A stretch of DNA of 54,653 bases from an uncultured Faecalicatena sp. (GTDB taxonomy: Bacteria > Bacillota > Clostridia > Lachnospirales > Lachnospiraceae), in NCBI GenBank assembly GCA_948468385.1, contig CAOKHZ010000029.1, positions 1-54,653 on the forward strand, read 5' to 3'. The notes beneath the pieces are model-generated. The model was not told the DNA's origin, did no database searches, and saw nothing but the letters and a program-made list of their open reading frames with translations. Position numbers and translations under genes: made by a program. Of the stretch, positions 21,703 to 30,577 are shown one piece after another (within the stretch, counting starts at the first letter, position 1; each line of letters begins with the position of its first letter).

Positions 21703-23940
21703 ATGAAAAAGATTCAGTGGAAGAAAATGCAATGGAAGAAACCGCAATGGAAAAAACCGGATGTCAAGGGATTCTTTGAAAAAATCAGGAATTTGAAATG
21801 GGCGGACGTCAAGGAACATTACAAGAAGAAAAAAGAACGCAAGAAAAAGCTTTTGGAAGAGCGTAGAAACAGCGCGTTCGCGAAGAGGATGCGTCCGGTC
21901 TGGTTGTGGATGAATCGTTTGTCCATTGTGATGCAATTTTTGTTGTCATGCTTTATTAACTTTTTTATCGAGGTGTTTTCTCGTCATTCGCCGATTGAGG
22001 CGTGGGAATACATGGTGGATACGCCGTTGGTGTTTTTATACAATTCCTTTTTGATTTGCGTGACGTTTTCCGTGGTCTATTTGGTCAGGCGAAGGATTTT
22101 CGTTCGATTCTTAATCAGCGTCATCTGGCTGATTGGGGGATTTGCTAATGGCTACCTTTTGACGATGCGGGTGACGCCGTTTAACGCGCAGGACTTGGTG
22201 GTGTTGTCGGATGCCATCACCTTGACTACGAATTATTTTTCGACGATTGAAATTGTTCTATTGAGCATTGCCAGCGTGGCAATCGTCATCTGGCTGATTT
22301 CCATGTGGAAGCGTGGCGGACAGTATCAAGGGAAAATGCACCACGCCCTGGCCGCCGTCGGCGTGGTGGCATCGTGTGCCGCTTACTTGTTCGTGACGGA
22401 CGTGGCCATTGACAATCGGGTGATTTCCAATTATTTTGGGAACATCGCGTTTGCCTATGAGGATTATGGTTTTCCTTACTGCTTCATGTCGAGCGTTCTG
22501 GATACGGGAATCGACGAGCCGGCAGGCTACAGCGAGGAGACGATGCGTCAGATTAGTAACGACGGCGCGATTAACGTGAACGAGACGGGGCGGTCGGAAA
22601 GCTCCCTGCCAAACATTATCTTTGTCCAGTTGGAGTCCTATTTTGACCCGACGGAGGTGGAGTGGCTGCAATTTTCCGAAGACCCGATTCCAAATTTACG
22701 GGCGATGTCAGAGGAGTATTCTTCCGGATATTTCAAGGCACCGTCCATTGGCGCCGGAACGGCCAACACGGAGTTCGAGGTGCTGACGGGGATGAGCATG
22801 CGCTTTTTCGGGCCCGGCGAATATCCGTATAAGACGTATGCGAAGATGAAGGTCATGGAAAGCGCGGCCACGGCACTTCGAAGCATCGGGTACGGGGCGG
22901 AAGCCCTGCACAATAACGGGGGTAATTTTTACAGCCGGGCGCAAGTGTTCAATCATATGGGATTTGACCATTATACAAGCAAGGAATTTATGAATATCCT
23001 GCAGTTGACGGAGAAAGGCTGGGCGACGGACGACGTGTTGATTCCGCACATCATGGATTCGCTGGACACGACGGAAGGAACGGATTTCGTGATGACAATC
23101 AGCGTACAGGGACATGGCGATTATCCGACGGAACGTGTGCTTGACAATCCGCGCATCCTGGTCAGTGGAATCGAGGACGAGGGCAGGATGTACGCGTGGG
23201 AATATTACGTGAACATGGTTTACGAGATGGATAAGTTTGCCGGCGATCTGGTCGCTGCATTGGAAGAGCGCGGGGAGCCGACCGTGGTCGTGTTCTATGG
23301 GGATCATTTGCCGACGATGGGGTTGCAGGCGAAGGATGTCAAGAGCAAATATCTTTATAATACCAATTACGTCATTTGGGATAACATCGGGTTGGAAAAG
23401 AAGGATGGTAATTATGCGGCGTACCAAATCATGGCCGAGGTGCTTGACCGTTTGGACATTCACGTGGGTACGGTGTTCAATTATCACCAGCAACGCAAGT
23501 CCACAAAAAATTATTTGGCCGATTTGGAACTTTTGCAGTATGACATTCTCTATGGAAAGCAGTATGTCTATGAAGAGAGTGGCAGTCCGATTACCACGGG
23601 ACACATGGTGATGGGCGTGCGTGATACCATCGTGTCGAGCATGGTGGAACAGACGGACGGAAGTTATAGTTTTTATGGTGAAAACTTTACGAAGCAGACG
23701 AAGGTTTTTATCAATGGCGAAAAGCAGGAAACATCGTTTTTGAACAACACGCGGGTTGACTTGAGAAAATCCCAGCTGCATGACGGGGACGTCGTCATGT
23801 TGGCGCAGGTCGGATCAAGTAACACCATTTTCAGGATGTCAAAAAAATACGAGTATCAGCAAGGAACCCTTGTGGAAATGCCGGAATCGGAGCAAGACGT
23901 GCCGGTTGGGCGCAATGCGTTTATGATGGAAGAAGGATAA
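21703..23940 (+). CDS. LTA synthase-family sulfatase-fold membrane enzyme
   Basis: A 745-residue membrane protein of the alkaline phosphatase/sulfatase superfamily, LtaS-like. A basic N-terminus has four near-repeats of QWKK/PQWKKP, then about five membrane segments (about 65-245), then an extracellular catalytic domain: PNIIFVQLESYFD (metal-binding Glu), GAGTANTEFEVLTG with T353 at the nucleophile position, and FYGDHLPTMG with metal-binding Asp/His. The last 130 residues form a beta-rich extension. Known of the family: transfer of glycerol-phosphate or other phospho-groups from phosphatidylglycerol to envelope polymers. Substrate here unknown. The start at 21703 is chosen for GAGAGGC upstream; an ATG at 21646 is possible. 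Confidence 0.85.
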   Translation: MKKIQWKKMQWKKPQWKKPDVKGFFEKIRNLKWADVKEHYKKKKERKKKLLEERRNSAFAKRMRPVWLWMNRLSIVMQFLLSCFINFFIEVFSRHSPIEAWEYMVDTPLVFLYNSFLICVTFSVVYLVRRRIFVRFLISVIWLIGGFANGYLLTMRVTPFNAQDLVVLSDAITLTTNYFSTIEIVLLSIASVAIVIWLISMWKRGGQYQGKMHHALAAVGVVASCAAYLFVTDVAIDNRVISNYFGNIAFAYEDYGFPYCFMSSVLDTGIDEPAGYSEETMRQISNDGAINVNETGRSESSLPNIIFVQLESYFDPTEVEWLQFSEDPIPNLRAMSEEYSSGYFKAPSIGAGTANTEFEVLTGMSMRFFGPGEYPYKTYAKMKVMESAATALRSIGYGAEALHNNGGNFYSRAQVFNHMGFDHYTSKEFMNILQLTEKGWATDDVLIPHIMDSLDTTEGTDFVMTISVQGHGDYPTERVLDNPRILVSGIEDEGRMYAWEYYVNMVYEMDKFAGDLVAALEERGEPTVVVFYGDHLPTMGLQAKDVKSKYLYNTNYVIWDNIGLEKKDGNYAAYQIMAEVLDRLDIHVGTVFNYHQQRKSTKNYLADLELLQYDILYGKQYVYEESGSPITTGHMVMGVRDTIVSSMVEQTDGSYSFYGENFTKQTKVFINGEKQETSFLNNTRVDLRKSQLHDGDVVMLAQVGSSNTIFRMSKKYEYQQGTLVEMPESEQDVPVGRNAFMMEEG

Positions 23941-23964
23941 GGGGCGTACACGAAAGGAAGCGTC

Positions 23965-25251
23965 ATGACATATCAGCAAGCGGTGGAATATATTTTAAAC
24001 ATTCCTAAATTTACGACGAAGAACGGTCTGGATCATACAAGGAGGCTCCTTGAAATGCTGGGGGTGGAAAAGGGAGGGATGAAAATCGTACACGTGGCCG
24101 GCACGAACGGCAAGGGTTCGGTGTGCGTTTACGTGGATGCCATGCTGCGCGCCTGCAAAAGGCGCGTGGGACTTTTCACTTCCCCGCACCTGGTACGGAT
24201 GAACGAACGAATCGTCATTGACGGGGGGCAGATTTCCGACGCGGAATTTGCCGAAGTGTTTGAAGTGGTATATCAAAAGGTAGGGGAAATGGAACGGCAG
24301 GGGTTTTCACATCCTACCTTTTTTGAATTTGTCTTTTGTATGGCCATGGTGGCGTTTTCCCGCGCGGGCGTGGAATACGCGGTATTGGAGACCGGGCTTG
24401 GGGGGAGGCTGGACGCGACCAACGTCGTAGAGCGTCCGGCTTGCTGTGCCATCACGTCGATTGGAAAGGATCATATGCGGTGGCTGGGGGAGACGGTGGA
24501 AGAAATCGCGGCCGAGAAAGCGGGAATCATCAAGGCAGGAGTACCGGTAGTTTATATGGAGAACGGCGCGGGTAGCGATAGCGTAATTGAGAAAAAAGCG
24601 TCGGAAGTTGGCGCGCCATGTAAAAAGGTAGGGAAACTTGCGTTTAAAATTCTCGAAACCTCCGAGAAACATATTGCATTTTCGCTCATAAGTCAGTATT
24701 ATGGAAGTACGACATGGAGACTGGCCAACATGGCGCCTTATCAGGTGGAAAACGCGTGCCTTGCCCTGGAGGTGGTGCGCGTATTGTTTGGAGGCGGGGG
24801 GCATTTGCCCGAATGGCGTCGCGCACTCGCGCGCGTCATGTGGCAGGGCAGGATGGAGGAAATACGACCGCGTCTCTATGTGGACGGCGCACACAATATT
24901 AGTGCGGTGGAACGTTTCGTGCAGATGGTTTCGGCGCGGGGAGGCAAAAGCATGATTTTGTTTTCTGCCGTGTCGGACAAGGAATACAAGGAAATGATTG
25001 CCTGCCTGTGCATGCTTTCCGGCGTGGACTGTTTCGTGGTGACGCAGCTGGAAGGAGAACGGGCGGTGGGCGTACAAGAATTGGCGAAAACATTTTCGGG
25101 GTTGACTGACAAGCCGGTGGTGGTGAGAAGGTCGCCTCGCGAGGCGTGGGACTACGTGGTGGAGAACCAGAACGGGCGGACGGTATATTGTCTGGGTTCT
25201 CTTTACCTGGTCGGCGCGTTAAAGAAGATGGAGGAGGAGACGTCATGTTGA
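23965..25251 (+). CDS. folC: Folylpolyglutamate / dihydrofolate synthase
   Basis: A 428-residue Mur-ligase-fold enzyme that adds glutamate to folates (and may make dihydrofolate from dihydropteroate). P-loop AGTNGKGS (45-52), TSPHLVRMNERI, ETGLGGRLDATN, SIGKDHMRWLGET with the Mg-binding His, and GRMEEIRPRLYVDGAHN at the C-terminal domain boundary. Length typical. It follows the LTA synthase-like gene by 24 bases and overlaps the next small gene by 7, so the three are likely co-transcribed. valS-folC adjacency is common in Clostridia. Confidence 0.95.
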   Translation: MTYQQAVEYILNIPKFTTKNGLDHTRRLLEMLGVEKGGMKIVHVAGTNGKGSVCVYVDAMLRACKRRVGLFTSPHLVRMNERIVIDGGQISDAEFAEVFEVVYQKVGEMERQGFSHPTFFEFVFCMAMVAFSRAGVEYAVLETGLGGRLDATNVVERPACCAITSIGKDHMRWLGETVEEIAAEKAGIIKAGVPVVYMENGAGSDSVIEKKASEVGAPCKKVGKLAFKILETSEKHIAFSLISQYYGSTTWRLANMAPYQVENACLALEVVRVLFGGGGHLPEWRRALARVMWQGRMEEIRPRLYVDGAHNISAVERFVQMVSARGGKSMILFSAVSDKEYKEMIACLCMLSGVDCFVVTQLEGERAVGVQELAKTFSGLTDKPVVVRRSPREAWDYVVENQNGRTVYCLGSLYLVGALKKMEEETSC

Positions 25252-25394
25252 ATTACGAAGAGGAACTAAAGAAATTCAAACCGAGTCTGGAAGTGGAGGA
25301 TATAGAGGATGCCGTGTATCAGGAGGACTTGTCGGACATGTCGGACTTGCTCAAGCAGGTGATGGATAGGTCCGGCGTGCCGACACGTTCGTGA
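25245..25394 (+). CDS. Small acidic hypothetical protein
   Basis: A 49-residue acidic protein beginning MLNYEEELKKFKPSLEVEDI; predicted helical. Its start overlaps the last codons of folC and has GGAGGAGA upstream, so it is likely translated. No domain recognised. It is followed by 135 bases without a gene. Confidence 0.65.
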   Translation: MLNYEEELKKFKPSLEVEDIEDAVYQEDLSDMSDLLKQVMDRSGVPTRS

Positions 25395-25529
25395 GGGGAA
25401 ACGGGGAAGGCGGGCTTTCGTGCTTGCATGGGCAAGTGGCCGTATCGAACTTGTTGGTACGCGAAAGTCAGGAACTGTAAAGTCATTTCTTTAGAGCTTC
25501 TTGCTACAGAAGGATTAAGGTGAGTATAG

Positions 25530-27008
25530 ATGGACTACACGAAGAAAATCATGTACCATTCCAATTATTGGTACAACGATGGACTGAAGCGGGCGCAGAT
25601 TCGGGATACTTCCGGGGCAATCGTCTCCTTGCGGAGAAGCCTCCAATATAATAGGGAAAACGTTGCCGCCAGAAATTTGCTCGGGTTGGTATACTATGGC
25701 AGGGGCGAGGTGGCGGAGGCTCTGGTGGAGTGGATTATCAGCAGGAACTTTCGCCAGCGCGACAACATTGCCAACGAATATCTGCGCAACATACAGAATT
25801 CAAATAGAGAACTGGGAGCGGTAAACCAGGCAATTAAAAGGTACAACCAGTGTCTGGCATATTGCGCGCAGGGCGCGGAGGACATGGCGGTCATTCAGTT
25901 AAAAAGAGCCGTTTCCATGCATCCAACGTTTTTGAAGGCGTATCAGCTTTTGGCGCTTTTATACTTGCATGCGGGACAATACGCCCAGGCGAGACAGATG
26001 CTCAAAGAGGCCAGGAAGCTTGACACGACCAATGAAATGACGTTGCGTTACACGCAGGAGCTGAAGCGGCTGCATGGCCGCAAGGCACGTCAGGCGGGCC
26101 GGCCGGAAGAGCCGGGAAAAAACGAAGTCGTGGAATACAAGCGGGGAAATGACACGTTGATTCAGCCAAGGCCAAGTACCGTGCGTCGTTCCGGCGGCGG
26201 TTTCTTGAACATGCTACTCGGTATGCTGATGGGGGCGGCCGTCGTATGGTTTCTGATCGCGCCGGCGGTGCAAGAGTCCAAGGCGGCCCAGATGAACAAG
26301 GAAATCCTCGAGTATAGTGAGCGTATCGGCTCGATGGAGGCGCAAATCAGCGCCCAGACCAGGATGCTTGATTCTTACCGGGCGACGAGCGCGGACACGG
26401 AGGCCGCCGCTCAGAACGCGGCAAGCACGCTCGACAGTTATGAGAATCTGATGAACGTGTCGGACCAGTATGACTCGCGGGGGTATAGCGAGGACGTGAT
26501 GGCGGACGCGTTGCTGAACGTAAACCGTGACTCATTGGGCGAGCGCGGGCAGGCGTTGTATGACGAGCTTGTGGGTAACATTTTTCCATATGCCTGCCGG
26601 ATTTTGTACAATGCGGCCATGGAGTCGTATAATGTGGCGAATTACGACCTTTCCGCTGATAACCTGGACAAGGTGGTTCGCATGGACGAAGGTTACGAGG
26701 GGGGGAACGCGCTGTTGCATTTGGGGCTTTCCTGCCGAAGGAGAGGCGACGGGGAGGCTGCGGCGAGGCATTTAAACCGAGTGGTCGAGTTATTCCCCGA
26801 TACGGAATATGCGAACACGGCAAGGGAAGAACTGGAGGCGATTGCCACGGAGGCGAGCGCGTCCCCAGGTTCGGAAGGCGAAAATTCCGAGCAGGAAGGG
26901 GAAAACCCGGAGCAGAGCGGAGAGAACCAAGGAGAAGGAGAATCGGAACAAAACGAGGAGGCCTCGGGCGAAGGCGGGGAGGATCCGGAGCAGAATGGGG
27001 AAAACTAA
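25530..27008 (+). CDS. Membrane-anchored TPR protein
   Basis: A 492-residue protein. The N-terminal region (about 10-180) is made of TPR-like helical pairs (e.g. AIVSLRRSLQYNRENVAARNLLG and AVIQLKRAVSMHPTFLKAYQLL units), followed by a basic linker, one membrane segment (about 230-250), a coiled coil (about 255-305), another TPR pair (about 370-440; YNVANYDLSADNLDKVV) and an acidic Glu/Asn/Gly-repeat tail rich in Glu-Gln-Glu-Gly-Glu-Asn. Topology with cytoplasmic N-terminus and outside C-terminus is inferred. A scaffold role in the envelope or division is plausible but unproven. A ribosome site AAGGTGAG precedes the ATG. Confidence 0.75.
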   Translation: MDYTKKIMYHSNYWYNDGLKRAQIRDTSGAIVSLRRSLQYNRENVAARNLLGLVYYGRGEVAEALVEWIISRNFRQRDNIANEYLRNIQNSNRELGAVNQAIKRYNQCLAYCAQGAEDMAVIQLKRAVSMHPTFLKAYQLLALLYLHAGQYAQARQMLKEARKLDTTNEMTLRYTQELKRLHGRKARQAGRPEEPGKNEVVEYKRGNDTLIQPRPSTVRRSGGGFLNMLLGMLMGAAVVWFLIAPAVQESKAAQMNKEILEYSERIGSMEAQISAQTRMLDSYRATSADTEAAAQNAASTLDSYENLMNVSDQYDSRGYSEDVMADALLNVNRDSLGERGQALYDELVGNIFPYACRILYNAAMESYNVANYDLSADNLDKVVRMDEGYEGGNALLHLGLSCRRRGDGEAAARHLNRVVELFPDTEYANTAREELEAIATEASASPGSEGENSEQEGENPEQSGENQGEGESEQNEEASGEGGEDPEQNGEN

Positions 27009-27124
27009 CGGAATGTATGGTTGACTAGTAGAACCGTACCAAGGCGAAAACGGCAAAGGCCGGGGACGTACGAAGGAGAAGAGGAGATATGCAGGGAGTG
27101 GGCATACCTCCTCTTTTGCTATGA

Positions 27125-27211
27125 GCACTTAGTGACCGTGTTTTGGTCACTTACGTGCGATGCATGCGACCGCCGTTGGCGAGGTGTTTTCGAGCCTATA
27201 AGGTGGCTCGC
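27125..27211. repeat. Paired hairpin repeat, locus B
   Basis: First hairpin 27125-27158 (GCAC/GTGC ends, GTGACC/GGTCAC stem, loop with GTGTTTT). Second 27166-27211: GCGACCGCC pairs with GGTGGCTCGC through one bulge, around TTGGCGAGGTGTTTTCGAGC. The outer stem differs in sequence from loci A and C but is kept as a stem. It fills the gap between the TPR gene and spoIIAA. Confidence 0.75.
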
Positions 27212-27245
27212 TATGAGCACTATTATTTTAACGAGGTGGAGTAGG

Positions 27246-27560
27246 ATGGAATACCAGGTTCAGGAAAATTGCCTTACGATTTTTCTTCCGAGGGAGGTGG
27301 ATCACCACAGCGCGGAGGAACTTCGCAAGAACGCGGACGCGCTTATTGAGCGCAACCATGTCAAATACGTAATTTTTGATTTTGAGGGGACGGAGTTTAT
27401 GGACAGTTCAGGGATAGGCGCGATCATGGGACGTTACCGCCTGGTTCGCCTGATTGGCGGGGAAGTGTGGGCGGTACATGCGAAGGAGCGGATACGGAAA
27501 ATACTTATGATGTCCGGGGTCACGAAAATCATGCAGATTTATGAGGAGGAGAAGTCATGA
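27246..27560 (+). CDS. spoIIAA: Anti-sigma-F factor antagonist
   Basis: A 104-residue STAS-domain protein. FMDSSGIGAIMGRY carries the phosphorylatable serine (S54, equivalent of S58 in B. subtilis). In the forespore the unphosphorylated form binds SpoIIAB and frees sigma-F. The ATG at 27246 gives the standard length and follows GGTGGAG. The stop overlaps the start of spoIIAB, the usual coupled order spoIIAA-spoIIAB-sigF. Confidence 0.96.
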   Translation: MEYQVQENCLTIFLPREVDHHSAEELRKNADALIERNHVKYVIFDFEGTEFMDSSGIGAIMGRYRLVRLIGGEVWAVHAKERIRKILMMSGVTKIMQIYEEEKS

Positions 27561-28012
27561 GAAACACGAATGAGATGGAACTTATTTTTGACAGCCGTTC
27601 CGCCAACGAGAGGTTCGCGAGGGTGGCGGTGGCGGCGTTCATGACGCAATTAAACCCGACGGTGGAGGAAGTGTCGGACGTGAAGACGGCGGTTTCAGAG
27701 GCGGTGACCAATGCCATCATCCACGGATACGAACAAGAGGTACATAAGGTTTCCATGCATTGCCGCATAGACGGGGACCTGCTTTTTGTGACGATAAAGG
27801 ACACGGGAAAGGGCATCGAGGACGTCGCGCAGGCGATGATGCCGATGTATACGAGCAAGCCTGAGGCGGATCGTTCGGGGATGGGATTTTCTTTCATGGA
27901 GGCATTCATGGACAAGGTGATGGTAGAATCCGCGCCGGGCCAGGGAACGAGCGTGTTTATGGAAAAAAGAATTGGAAAAGGAAGGAGTCTATGGACCACA
28001 CAATCGCTTTGA
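27557..28012 (+). CDS. spoIIAB: Anti-sigma-F factor / SpoIIAA kinase
   Basis: A 151-residue GHKL-fold serine kinase. N-box SEAVTNAIIHGY (47-58), G1 box DTGKGI (82-87) and RSGMGFSFMEAFMD as the G2 region are all intact. It binds sigma-F in the predivisional cell and phosphorylates SpoIIAA. Starts in the ATGA overlap with spoIIAA and overlaps sigF by 22 bases, keeping protein ratios coupled. Confidence 0.97.
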   Translation: MRNTNEMELIFDSRSANERFARVAVAAFMTQLNPTVEEVSDVKTAVSEAVTNAIIHGYEQEVHKVSMHCRIDGDLLFVTIKDTGKGIEDVAQAMMPMYTSKPEADRSGMGFSFMEAFMDKVMVESAPGQGTSVFMEKRIGKGRSLWTTQSL

Positions 28013-28707
28013 TTAGAAAATCGCACGAAGGGGATGAAAAAGCGAGAGAGCAATTAGTGGAGGAAAACGTGGGGCTCATCTGGTGCGTCGTCAAGCGCTT
28101 TTACGGGAGGGGGACGGATACGGAGGACTTGTTTCAGATTGGCAGCATCGGCCTTTTGAAGGCGATTGATAAATTTGACACATCTTATGACGTGAAATTT
28201 TCTACTTACGCCGTTCCCATGATTTCCGGGGAAATCAAGCGTTTTTTGCGGGATGACGGGATGATCAAGGTGAGCCGTTCCCTGAAGGAGCTTTCATATC
28301 GGACGCATCAGACGAGGGAAAAGCTGATTGAAAAATTGGGGCGGGAGCCGACCATGGACGAGCTTGCCGAAATTTTGCAGGTGGACAAGGAAGAAATCGC
28401 ACAGGCACTGGAAGCCGGAAGCGAGGTGGAATCCATTTATAAACCGGTTTTGCAGAAAGGGGGGAATGAGATTCCGCTTTTGGACAAGCTGGAAGAAACG
28501 GACGGACAAGAAGAAAAAATATTAAACCGCATGCTGCTTGCGCAGCTTTTGGCCACGTTAAACAAGGAAGAAAGAAAATTGATTTATCTGCGTTATTTTC
28601 AAGATAAGACGCAATCTGAAGTGGGGAAAATCATGGGAACTTCGCAAGTGCAGGTGTCAAGGATGGAAAAGCGCATCATGGAAAGGCTGAGGAAAGAAGG
28701 GGCATAG
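27991..28707 (+). CDS. sigF: Sporulation sigma factor F
   Basis: A 238-residue sigma-70 family factor of the forespore. Region 2: DLFQIGSIGLLKAIDKFDTSYDVKFSTYAVPMISGEIKR segment (about 46-84); region 3 KVSRSLKELSYRTHQTREKL; region 4 LNKEERKLIYLRYFQDKTQSEVGKIMGTSQVQVSRMEKRI with the helix-turn-helix. Length and adjacency to spoIIAA/AB separate it from sigma-G. A strong terminator follows, yet the next genes spoVAA/AB are themselves known sigma-G-type targets in B. subtilis, where the same order occurs. Confidence 0.96.
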   Translation: MDHTIALIRKSHEGDEKAREQLVEENVGLIWCVVKRFYGRGTDTEDLFQIGSIGLLKAIDKFDTSYDVKFSTYAVPMISGEIKRFLRDDGMIKVSRSLKELSYRTHQTREKLIEKLGREPTMDELAEILQVDKEEIAQALEAGSEVESIYKPVLQKGGNEIPLLDKLEETDGQEEKILNRMLLAQLLATLNKEERKLIYLRYFQDKTQSEVGKIMGTSQVQVSRMEKRIMERLRKEGA

Positions 28708-28712
28708 CAAAA

Positions 28713-28762
28713 GCGTTACAATTTGGTCGTCGAAGGCGGGTGGCCGAATTGTAACGTTTTTT
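28713..28762 (+). terminator. Terminator of the sigF operon
   Basis: CGTTACAATT and AATTGTAACG arms with a GGTC/GGCC inner part, followed by TTTTTTA. Confidence 0.9.
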
Positions 28763-28831
28763 ATTATGTTTGAATATTTTTGTCGGATTTTCAGATACTA
28801 AACTTTAAAAATAGTGAAAGAGGTGGACGCT

Positions 28832-29095
28832 ATGAAAGAAGGATATCGAAAAATCTGGCTTTGGCTGGCGCTTATGATGCTTGTGACGGTCGTTGTCGGA
28901 GGTTCTTATTATTTTGGGACGATGCAGGAGGCGGATTATGAAAGCGAGGGGACGTTGGTAGAACGCGAAGTTGAGGACGCGAAAGAGTTAGCGGGACGCG
29001 GCGTTAAAACGATAGATGGGCAAAGGACGTGCAAAATGGAGAACGCGGGAAGGTTGGCAGGACAAGGCATGGGGGAGGAAGTTTATGGCTGCTAA
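28832..29095 (+). CDS. Small membrane-anchored protein upstream of spoVAA
   Basis: An 87-residue protein with one N-terminal membrane segment (about 8-28) and a charged C-terminal tail (QEADYESEGTLVEREVEDAK). GAGGTGG precedes the ATG at 28832. It overlaps the start of spoVAA by 11 bases, so it is co-transcribed and probably forespore-specific. It has no counterpart in the B. subtilis spoIIA-spoVA order that I know of. Function unknown. Confidence 0.6.
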   Translation: MKEGYRKIWLWLALMMLVTVVVGGSYYFGTMQEADYESEGTLVEREVEDAKELAGRGVKTIDGQRTCKMENAGRLAGQGMGEEVYGC

Positions 29096-29750
29096 CAAGG
29101 AGACGTTGTATATCAAGGGCGACCGAAACGTGGAGGTGACGAAGCAGGACGTGACACTGGGAGACATTTTATCGATGGAATGCAGCAACAAGGAAATCAT
29201 TCCGAAGGTGTCCGTGCTGAAAATTCTGAAAATTCCCCAAGGAAAGGAACATCGGTACGTGGTGTCCGTGCTGAAAATCATTGCCTGCATCCACGAACAA
29301 TACCCTTCGATTGACGTGCAAAACATCGGGGAGACGGACATTATCGTCACCTACGAAAACCAGAAGACGAAGGGGAAGGCGTGGCACGTGGTGAAAACCG
29401 CGTTCGTGTCGGTGTTGGTGTTCGTCGGGGCGATGTTTTCCATCATGACCTTTAACAATGACGTGGACGTGCCGGACTTGTTCACTCAGGTTTACAAGTT
29501 CGCGACCGGGACGAAGTCGGACGGCTTTACCGTTTTGGAAGTGAGTTACTCCGTTGGAATCACGCTTGGAATTCTCACGTTTTTTAACCATTTTGGAAAG
29601 AAACGCTTCACGGTGGATCCGACTCCGCTGGAGGTGCAGATGCGTACCTATGAAAATGAGATTCAGACGGCGTTGATTGAGACGGCCTCGAGGAAGGGGG
29701 AGGAACTTGATGTTGGTAAGACAAATCCTTCTGGCAATCTTCGGCCTTAG
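29085..29750 (+). CDS. spoVAA: Stage V sporulation protein AA
   Basis: A 221-residue protein matching SpoVAA: an N-terminal soluble domain (LYIKGDRNVEVTKQDVTLGD start, to about 105) and two to three membrane segments (about 110-130, 160-180). In Bacillus, SpoVA proteins form the inner-membrane channel for dipicolinic acid uptake into spores and release on germination. The ATG at 29085 follows GGGGGAGGAA. spoVAB begins inside its last 41 bases. Confidence 0.85.
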   Translation: MAANKETLYIKGDRNVEVTKQDVTLGDILSMECSNKEIIPKVSVLKILKIPQGKEHRYVVSVLKIIACIHEQYPSIDVQNIGETDIIVTYENQKTKGKAWHVVKTAFVSVLVFVGAMFSIMTFNNDVDVPDLFTQVYKFATGTKSDGFTVLEVSYSVGITLGILTFFNHFGKKRFTVDPTPLEVQMRTYENEIQTALIETASRKGEELDVGKTNPSGNLRP

Positions 29751-30126
29751 CGGCGGCATCATCGTGTCGGCGGGGCTTTTTTCCTTGATTGTGGAAATCG
29801 GGGTCATCTCGGACTTTGCAGACCGGACACATACGGCGGGTCACGTCGGTTTATACGAGGACTGTACGGTATTGGGCGCGGTCGTGGGAAACTTGTTGTT
29901 CCTTTTCAAATGGCCGATTCCTTTTGGGGAGGTGCTGCTCCCGGTGTTCGGCCTCTTGTCGGGCATGTTCGTTGGATGTTGGGCGATGGGCCTGGCGGAA
30001 ATGCTCAACGTGTTTCCCATTTTCATTCGAAGAATCAAGATTGTCAAATATACCACGGCCTTTATCATCAGCGTCGCGATTGGCAGAGGAATAGGGGCGC
30101 TCGTCTATTTTGCCAAGGGATGGTAA
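29710..30126 (+). CDS. spoVAB: Stage V sporulation protein AB
   Basis: A 138-residue, four-helix membrane protein typical of SpoVAB (LLAIFGLSGGIIVSAGLFSL at the N-terminus; VFGLLSGMFVGCWAMGLAE in the middle; INxxPIFxRR-like NVFPIFIRRIKI before the last helix). The start at 29710 has GGGGGAGG upstream and lies inside spoVAA. The B. subtilis order would continue with spoVAC, AD and AE, but here a 450-base gap and a carbamate kinase gene follow. Confidence 0.88.
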   Translation: MLVRQILLAIFGLSGGIIVSAGLFSLIVEIGVISDFADRTHTAGHVGLYEDCTVLGAVVGNLLFLFKWPIPFGEVLLPVFGLLSGMFVGCWAMGLAEMLNVFPIFIRRIKIVKYTTAFIISVAIGRGIGALVYFAKGW

Positions 30127-30577
30127 TGGAAGGGATGGCATATGAAAGGGATGCAAATTTGAAAAGTATGGCAAGGGCACGTTTTCTCCGTTCGCGGCGA
30201 GACGTGCTTTTTTCATGTCATAGGAAACTTCGTTCCCTATGACACAAAACCTTCCGGGGGATGCGCACTTCGCGCATAAGGAAAATGGCTGCTAACGCAG
30301 CCGCGCTTCGGCGCGAGAGTCCGGCAAGCCGGACTCTTTGTACGATTCACCGATTTTCCAATACCTCCGTTCGTCTCGTGTCCATACATAGCGTTGGCGT
30401 ACAGATGGCGACTCGGTCGATGAGACAGATTTTTAACACCGTAATCAAAATTGTGTAGGTGAAAAATGAATAGATTTGAGAATGGAAAAATGGAGCCGGC
30501 AAATCTATAATAAAGTCACAAAGATGGAGAAAGGCATGAAGAACTAGCAGAAAAAAATGCGAAGGAGGAAAATGGAA
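30127..30577. other. Gene-free region with a run of five hairpins
   Basis: No gene is seen. From 30217 to 30336 five hairpins follow one another: GTCATAGG/CCTATGAC (30217-30243), ATGCGC/GCGCAT (30261-30277), GGCTGC/GCAGCC (30287-30302), GCGC-TTCG-GCGC (30303-30314) and GAGTCCGGC-AA-GCCGGACTC (30317-30336, then TTTG). The last could terminate spoVAB transcription. The remainder up to the arcC ribosome site (GGAGG at 30564-30568) shows nothing definite. Confidence 0.7.

Noticed and set aside
22708-23781. 357-codon leftward frame antisense to the LTA synthase-like gene
   Set aside because: Shadow of a real gene with intact catalytic motifs on the other strand.
30486-30503. AAAAATGGAGCCGGCAAA shared with the terminator near 36968
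   Set aside because: At 30486 the partner arm is missing; it may be a terminator remnant or chance, too little to call.
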